Source: an uncultured Clostridia bacterium
GTDB lineage: Bacteria > Bacillota > Clostridia > UMGS1883
Direction: 5' to 3'
Length of the DNA: 34,584 nt
Assembly (NCBI GenBank): GCA_947629615.1
Contig: CANRER010000001.1
Span: 1-34,584 of the forward strand
The notes under the pieces were generated by a model. The model worked only from the letters and a program-made list of their open reading frames with translations. It had not been told where the DNA came from and made no database searches. The position numbers and the translations under genes were made by a program. This document shows positions 31,853-34,584 of this stretch, in pieces (the stretch's first letter is position 1; each line of letters opens with the position of its first letter).

Positions 31853-32586
31853 AAAATTTCAAGCTGACAGTGGCCTACGACGGCACGCGCTACAGCGGGT
31901 GGCAGCGTCAGGGCAACGCGCCGAACACCGTTCAAGGCAGGATTGAGGCCGTGCTTGGCGAGATTTTCGGCCATAAAATCGAGATACACGGCAGCGGCCG
32001 CACCGACGCCGGCGTTCACGCGCTGGGCCAAACGGCAAGCTTCGCCGCCGAAACGCGGCTTTCCCCCGACGAGCTGCGCGTCGGCCTTAACCGCTATCTT
32101 CCGCAGGACATAGCCGTCACCGCCGTCGAGGAAATGCCCGAACGCTTCCACGCGCGGCTCCTCGCCCGCCGCAAGACCTACGTCTATCGGCTGTGGATTA
32201 GGGATTGGCCCGATGTGTTCGGACGCAGGTTCACCTACGGCGTGGGCGCAATGCCGAACGCCGAGGAAATGCGCCTCGCCGCAGAGAGGCTTACGGGCCG
32301 CCATGATTTTATCGGCTATTCGTCGCTGAAAAAAGCGAAAAAATCCACCGTGCGCACCCTCGAAAGCATTCGCGTGGAGGATGCGGGCGACGAGCTGCGC
32401 CTTGTATTTATCGGCGACGGCTTTTTGTATAACATGGCGCGTATCATCTCCGGCACGCTTCTGGAGGTGGGGCTTGGGAAAAGGGATATTCCCGGCGCGG
32501 CCCGCGCCTTGACGACGCTCGACAGGGCCGACGCGGGGCCTACGCTGCCCGCGTGCGGACTTACGCTGGTCAGCGTGGAATATTAA
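31849..32586 (+). CDS. truA: tRNA pseudouridine(38-40) synthase
   Basis: A 245-residue enzyme that converts uridines 38-40 of the tRNA anticodon arm to pseudouridine. The catalytic Asp53 lies in the invariant GRTDAGVHA (50-58). Other family segments are AYDGTRYSGWQRQ (9-21), RFHARLLARRKTYVYR, RHDFIGYSSLKK and FLYNMARIISGTL. Length is normal. It starts inside the last codon of the hydrolase gene. Confidence 0.97.
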   Translation: MKNFKLTVAYDGTRYSGWQRQGNAPNTVQGRIEAVLGEIFGHKIEIHGSGRTDAGVHALGQTASFAAETRLSPDELRVGLNRYLPQDIAVTAVEEMPERFHARLLARRKTYVYRLWIRDWPDVFGRRFTYGVGAMPNAEEMRLAAERLTGRHDFIGYSSLKKAKKSTVRTLESIRVEDAGDELRLVFIGDGFLYNMARIISGTLLEVGLGKRDIPGAARALTTLDRADAGPTLPACGLTLVSVEY

Positions 32587-32605
32587 ACGGAAAGAGGCAA
32601 ACGAT

Positions 32606-32923
32606 ATGTCGTTAAAAAGCTTAGACAAAACCGCCCGCGAGGCTTTTTTCACCGCCGCGCGGTACGTCGCCGGCACCGACCGGCTCGTTTCCGAGGCCGA
32701 AAAGCAGTGGCTGCGCGAGAAGGCCGAGGAGCTTGACCTTGACGATAACGCCGGCGCGGCCGGCGATATAGACGAGGCCGTGGAAATTCTGCGCCGCCTC
32801 GGCAAAGACGAACGCTCCGCCGTTTTCGACGAGCTGGAGGCCCTCGCCAAGTGCGATAACGAATATAACGGCAACGAACAGATTGTGATTAATGCGTTTC
32901 GGGATATGCTGAATATTGATTAA
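32606..32923 (+). CDS. Small helical protein, TerB-like
   Basis: A 105-residue, mostly helical, acidic cytoplasmic protein. The pattern YVAGTDRLVSEAEKQWLREKA near the start and ALAKCDNEYNGNEQIVINAF near the end resemble the two helical pairs of TerB-like domains, where acidic residues bind metal, but the match is weak and half the usual repeat is short. GAAAGAGG precedes the ATG. It follows truA by 19 bases and is probably on its transcript. Confidence 0.72.
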   Translation: MSLKSLDKTAREAFFTAARYVAGTDRLVSEAEKQWLREKAEELDLDDNAGAAGDIDEAVEILRRLGKDERSAVFDELEALAKCDNEYNGNEQIVINAFRDMLNID

Positions 32924-32935
32924 GGACATAAAAAC

Positions 32936-32963
32936 GAAAATCCGCTCGCATGAGCGGATTTTC
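32936..32963. terminator. Perfect 12-base stem after the TerB-like gene
   Basis: GAAAATCCGCTC (32936-32947) and GAGCGGATTTTC (32952-32963) flank loop GCAT. The A and T tracts are inside the stem, so it can end transcription in either direction. Confidence 0.8.
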
Positions 32964-33003
32964 TACGTTAATTCATTGGTTTTTCGATAAAAATATGATG
33001 CTC

Positions 33004-33076
33004 AAAGAGGCCTTTGGGGCCCCCGCAAAGACGGCGGAGCCGGTCTGTGCGTATTTTTTAACGGCCTCTTTTTAGC
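33004..33076 (+). terminator. Branched hairpin with T-run (terminator or small structured RNA)
   Basis: An outer stem AAAGAGGCC (33004-33012) with GGCCTCTTT (33063-33071) encloses two inner hairpins: CTTTGGGG/CCCC..CAAAG (33012-33030) and GAC-GGC/GCC-GTC type (33030-33045). The plus-strand end is TTTTTAGCTTTTT. It lies between the convergent TerB-like gene and spoVM, and may serve both as terminator. Confidence 0.55.
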
Positions 33077-33084
33077 TTTTTGCG

Positions 33085-33156
33085 TCATTTAATATGAAGC
33101 AGCATTCTTGCCGCCGCGTTAAGTATTTTCGGAAGCCTCACCACAAAGATTTTCAC
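33085..33156 (-). CDS. spoVM: Stage V sporulation protein M (23 residues)
   Basis: A 24-codon frame (GTG 33156 to TGA 33085). The peptide aligns end to end with Bacillus subtilis SpoVM: MKIFVVRLPKIL here against MKFYTIKLPKFL there, then R17 and L19-L20 matching the RAML stretch. The key Pro9 is at the same position. SpoVM is a tiny amphipathic helix that lies on the convex outer forespore membrane, senses its curvature, and anchors the SpoIVA coat base. An AGGAGGTGA ribosome site directly precedes the start and contains the stop codon of the upstream gene. Conservative length difference (23 against 26) is at the C-terminus. No alternative family of this size fits as well. Confidence 0.85.
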   Translation of the reverse strand: MKIFVVRLPKILNAAARMLLHIK

Positions 33157-33160
33157 CAGC

Positions 33161-33325
33161 TCACCTCCTCAAAAAAAAGACGCCCAGCACGATTATCATT
33201 CCGCCCTCTATCACGGCAAGCAGCGTGACGGGCAAAATCATCGCCGTGAATATGCCGATGACAAAGGCCAGCATACCCACCCCCATCGGGCTGCACCCGC
33301 GCCGGGGCCCCGGTCGCTTGCCCAT
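33161..33325 (-). CDS. Small membrane protein upstream of spoVM (54 residues)
   Basis: ATG 33325 follows AAAGGGGG at normal spacing and the frame ends TGA at 33161-33163. The peptide has a basic Pro/Arg-rich start (MGKRPGPRRGCSP) and two hydrophobic segments (about 16-36 and 38-52) ending LRR. Its stop codon sits inside the spoVM ribosome site, so the two genes are translationally coupled. The family is not recognised. Coupling to spoVM suggests a forespore-membrane or sporulation role (inference). No sigma-A-type promoter faces it in 33326-33508, consistent with a sporulation sigma factor. Confidence 0.72.
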   Translation of the reverse strand: MGKRPGPRRGCSPMGVGMLAFVIGIFTAMILPVTLLAVIEGGMIIVLGVFFLRR

Positions 33326-33434
33326 GCCGATTACCCCCTTTGCTACATATTACGCCGTCGGGCCGCGAGTGGTGACTTTTGCGCCGCGCCCGTAAAATTG
33401 AAGGAAAGCCGTAACTTTTTTACCCATTAAGTCA

Positions 33435-33498
33435 CTTTTCTCTATTGAAAAAGCAAGGGAATTGTGGTAAACTTATATAAAATTGAGATAGAGAAAAG
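33435..33498. promoter_or_regulatory. 11-base inverted repeat flanking the GH43-like gene promoter
   Basis: CTTTTCTCTAT (33435-33445) and ATAGAGAAAAG (33488-33498) are perfect reverse complements. One arm overlaps the start of the -35, the other covers the ribosome-site region. Paired operators that loop out the promoter are a plausible reading. Confidence 0.55.
33445..33473 (+). promoter_or_regulatory. Probable promoter of the GH43-like gene
   Basis: -35 TTGAAA (33445-33450), 17-base spacer, -10 TAAACT (33468-33473; 4 of 6 consensus bases). Confidence 0.6.
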
Positions 33499-33508
33499 AG
33501 GGGTAGAA

Positions 33509-34584
33509 ATGAAAAAAATCGCAAAATTTATATGCCTGCTTCTGGCGGCCTCGCTGCTGCCGCTCGGGTCCTTCGCCTCCGAGGCGGAGCTGACGCGGGC
33601 CGAATTTCTCGCGAGGCTCGCCGCCGAAATGGGCATAAGGGAGCGCATATACGCCGGCAGCTTTTCGGACGTTTCCTCCGCCGACGCTTTCGCCGACATT
33701 GCCGAGGGTGCTCTTGCCGCGGGGTTAATCGAGGGCGGGGCCTTCCGCCCTCAAAGCGCGGTTACGGGCACGGAGTCCGCCGCTATGACGGCCAAGGCCT
33801 TGGAGCATAAGCTTGCCGACCTGCCGGAGGAACCCCTCTTTGCCGAAACAGCAGCGAAGTCCGCGCTTTCCGGCGCGGACGCGGACGCTCTGCTCGCCGA
33901 GGCGGCCGCCCTCGCGGCCTCGCTGCCGCTTAAGGCCGGCGACGAAAAAACCACGGCCATGCTGAATTACGTGCGCGAAAACATAGACTCGTTTGAGGCC
34001 GAAAACGAGGATCGGGGCGCGAAGGCCCGCGAATATTACGACGACGCCGTGAACCGTTTTATAAACGGCTCGGAGGAGGACAAAGCGCGCGCCGCCGAGC
34101 TGACGGCGCTGGCTTACGGGGCCATGCTCCCCGAAAGGCACAGCTTCCTCACGGGAACGCCGCTTTACGACGATAACGGCGGCCTTGTGCAGGCCCACGG
34201 CGGCGGAGCGCTGTGGGATGAAAAAACCCAAAAATACTATTGGTACGGCGAGGCGCGGGGCGCGAGCGTCGTGCCTGCCCACCTTCAAAAATACGCCGAC
34301 TGGGGCTGGCGCATAGGCGTGGCCTGCTATTCCTCAGTCGACCTCTATAACTGGACGTATGAGGGCTTGGCTCTCGAAATGCTCGAAAACGACGACGAGG
34401 CTCCCCTCGAATACCCCCAATCCGACATTCGCGTCGGCGAGGTCATCGAGCGGCCAAAGGTCATCTATAACGACAAAACCGGCAAGTACGTCATGTGGAT
34501 GCACATCGACAACGGCTGGTACGGCTACAGCCGCGCGGGCGTGGCCGTGGCCGACAGCCCCGTCGGCCCCTTCACCTACCTTGA
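33509..34584 (+). CDS. Secreted GH43-like glycosidase with an N-terminal SLH-like domain (3' end cut by window)
   Basis: The visible 358 residues start with a signal peptide (about 1-23). Residues about 28-97 form one S-layer-homology-like unit (LTRAEFLARLAAEMGI, FSDVSSADAFADIAEGAL, then GGAFRPQSAVTGTESAAM), followed by a helical linker. From about residue 210 a five-bladed beta-propeller begins: QAHGGGALWDEKTQKYYWYGE, CYSSVDLYNWTYEG, then ERPKVIYNDKTGKYVMWMH and GVAVADSPVGPFTYL. This is the GH43 pattern, closest to the exo-beta-1,3-galactanase-like subfamily in which QAHGG replaces the usual catalytic-base Asp segment; Glu in ERPKV is the likely acid. Arabinogalactan-type side chains are a possible substrate (inference). 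ATG 33509 follows AGAGGGG by 5 bases. The gene continues beyond 34584. Confidence 0.82.
   Translation, partial: MKKIAKFICLLLAASLLPLGSFASEAELTRAEFLARLAAEMGIRERIYAGSFSDVSSADAFADIAEGALAAGLIEGGAFRPQSAVTGTESAAMTAKALEHKLADLPEEPLFAETAAKSALSGADADALLAEAAALAASLPLKAGDEKTTAMLNYVRENIDSFEAENEDRGAKAREYYDDAVNRFINGSEEDKARAAELTALAYGAMLPERHSFLTGTPLYDDNGGLVQAHGGGALWDEKTQKYYWYGEARGASVVPAHLQKYADWGWRIGVACYSSVDLYNWTYEGLALEMLENDDEAPLEYPQSDIRVGEVIERPKVIYNDKTGKYVMWMHIDNGWYGYSRAGVAVADSPVGPFTYL

Overview
The window reads as a GC-rich, endospore-forming member of the Clostridia (Bacillota), most likely a gut or other polysaccharide-rich anaerobic habitat. The taxonomic call is inference. It rests on a very short spoVM gene, one-chain (alpha2-type) glycyl-tRNA synthetase, an LtaS-type polyglycerol-phosphate synthase, the UPF0237/UPF0210 gene pair, strong GGAGG ribosome sites with frequent GTG starts, and consensus sigma-A promoters with 17-bp spacers. 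No mobile element, CRISPR array or phage gene was found.

Layout. Positions 1-8177 (minus strand) hold one long apparent operon: maf, mreC, mreD, penicillin-binding protein 2, minD, mgsA, a 45-residue membrane peptide, a lipoprotein, and a secreted transglutaminase-like protein cut by the left edge. It is a shortened cell-shape/division cluster: mreB, minC, minE and rodA are not in it. Positions 8426-9575 hold two minus-strand single genes: an XRE regulator and a two-helix membrane protein with a poly-acidic tail. A tRNA-Glu(CTC) with a perfect promoter and a strong terminator sits at 9872-9947, beside a short duplicated sequence. Positions 10004-18656 (minus) carry glyQS, a sugar nucleotidyltransferase, a 1725-residue heparinase II/III-like secreted protein and a glutamate-cysteine-ligase-like enzyme.

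On the plus strand, 18839-23830 encodes a mannose-1-phosphate guanylyltransferase fused to a degenerate phosphomannomutase-like domain, and a BspA-type leucine-rich-repeat secreted protein. An LtaS-like sulfatase-fold synthase and a zinc-ribbon membrane protein follow on the minus strand (23976-26339). They are divergent from a plus-strand stretch of housekeeping genes: birA, the ACT/UPF0210/antiporter operon, nudF, an alpha/beta hydrolase overlapping truA, and a TerB-like small protein. The right end carries spoVM with a coupled 54-residue membrane protein (minus) and a GH43-like secreted glycosidase (plus) cut by the window edge.

The shared theme is the cell envelope: wall elongation (MreC/MreD/PBP2), site selection (MinD), teichoic-acid-like polymer synthesis (LtaS family), nucleotide-sugar supply, and several secreted multidomain proteins. 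The most interesting items are the unannotatably short spoVM operon with a neighbouring branched RNA structure, the pruned shape/division operon extended by envelope genes, the double active-site loss in the phosphomannomutase-like domain, and the duplicated terminator-like repeat behind tRNA-Glu.
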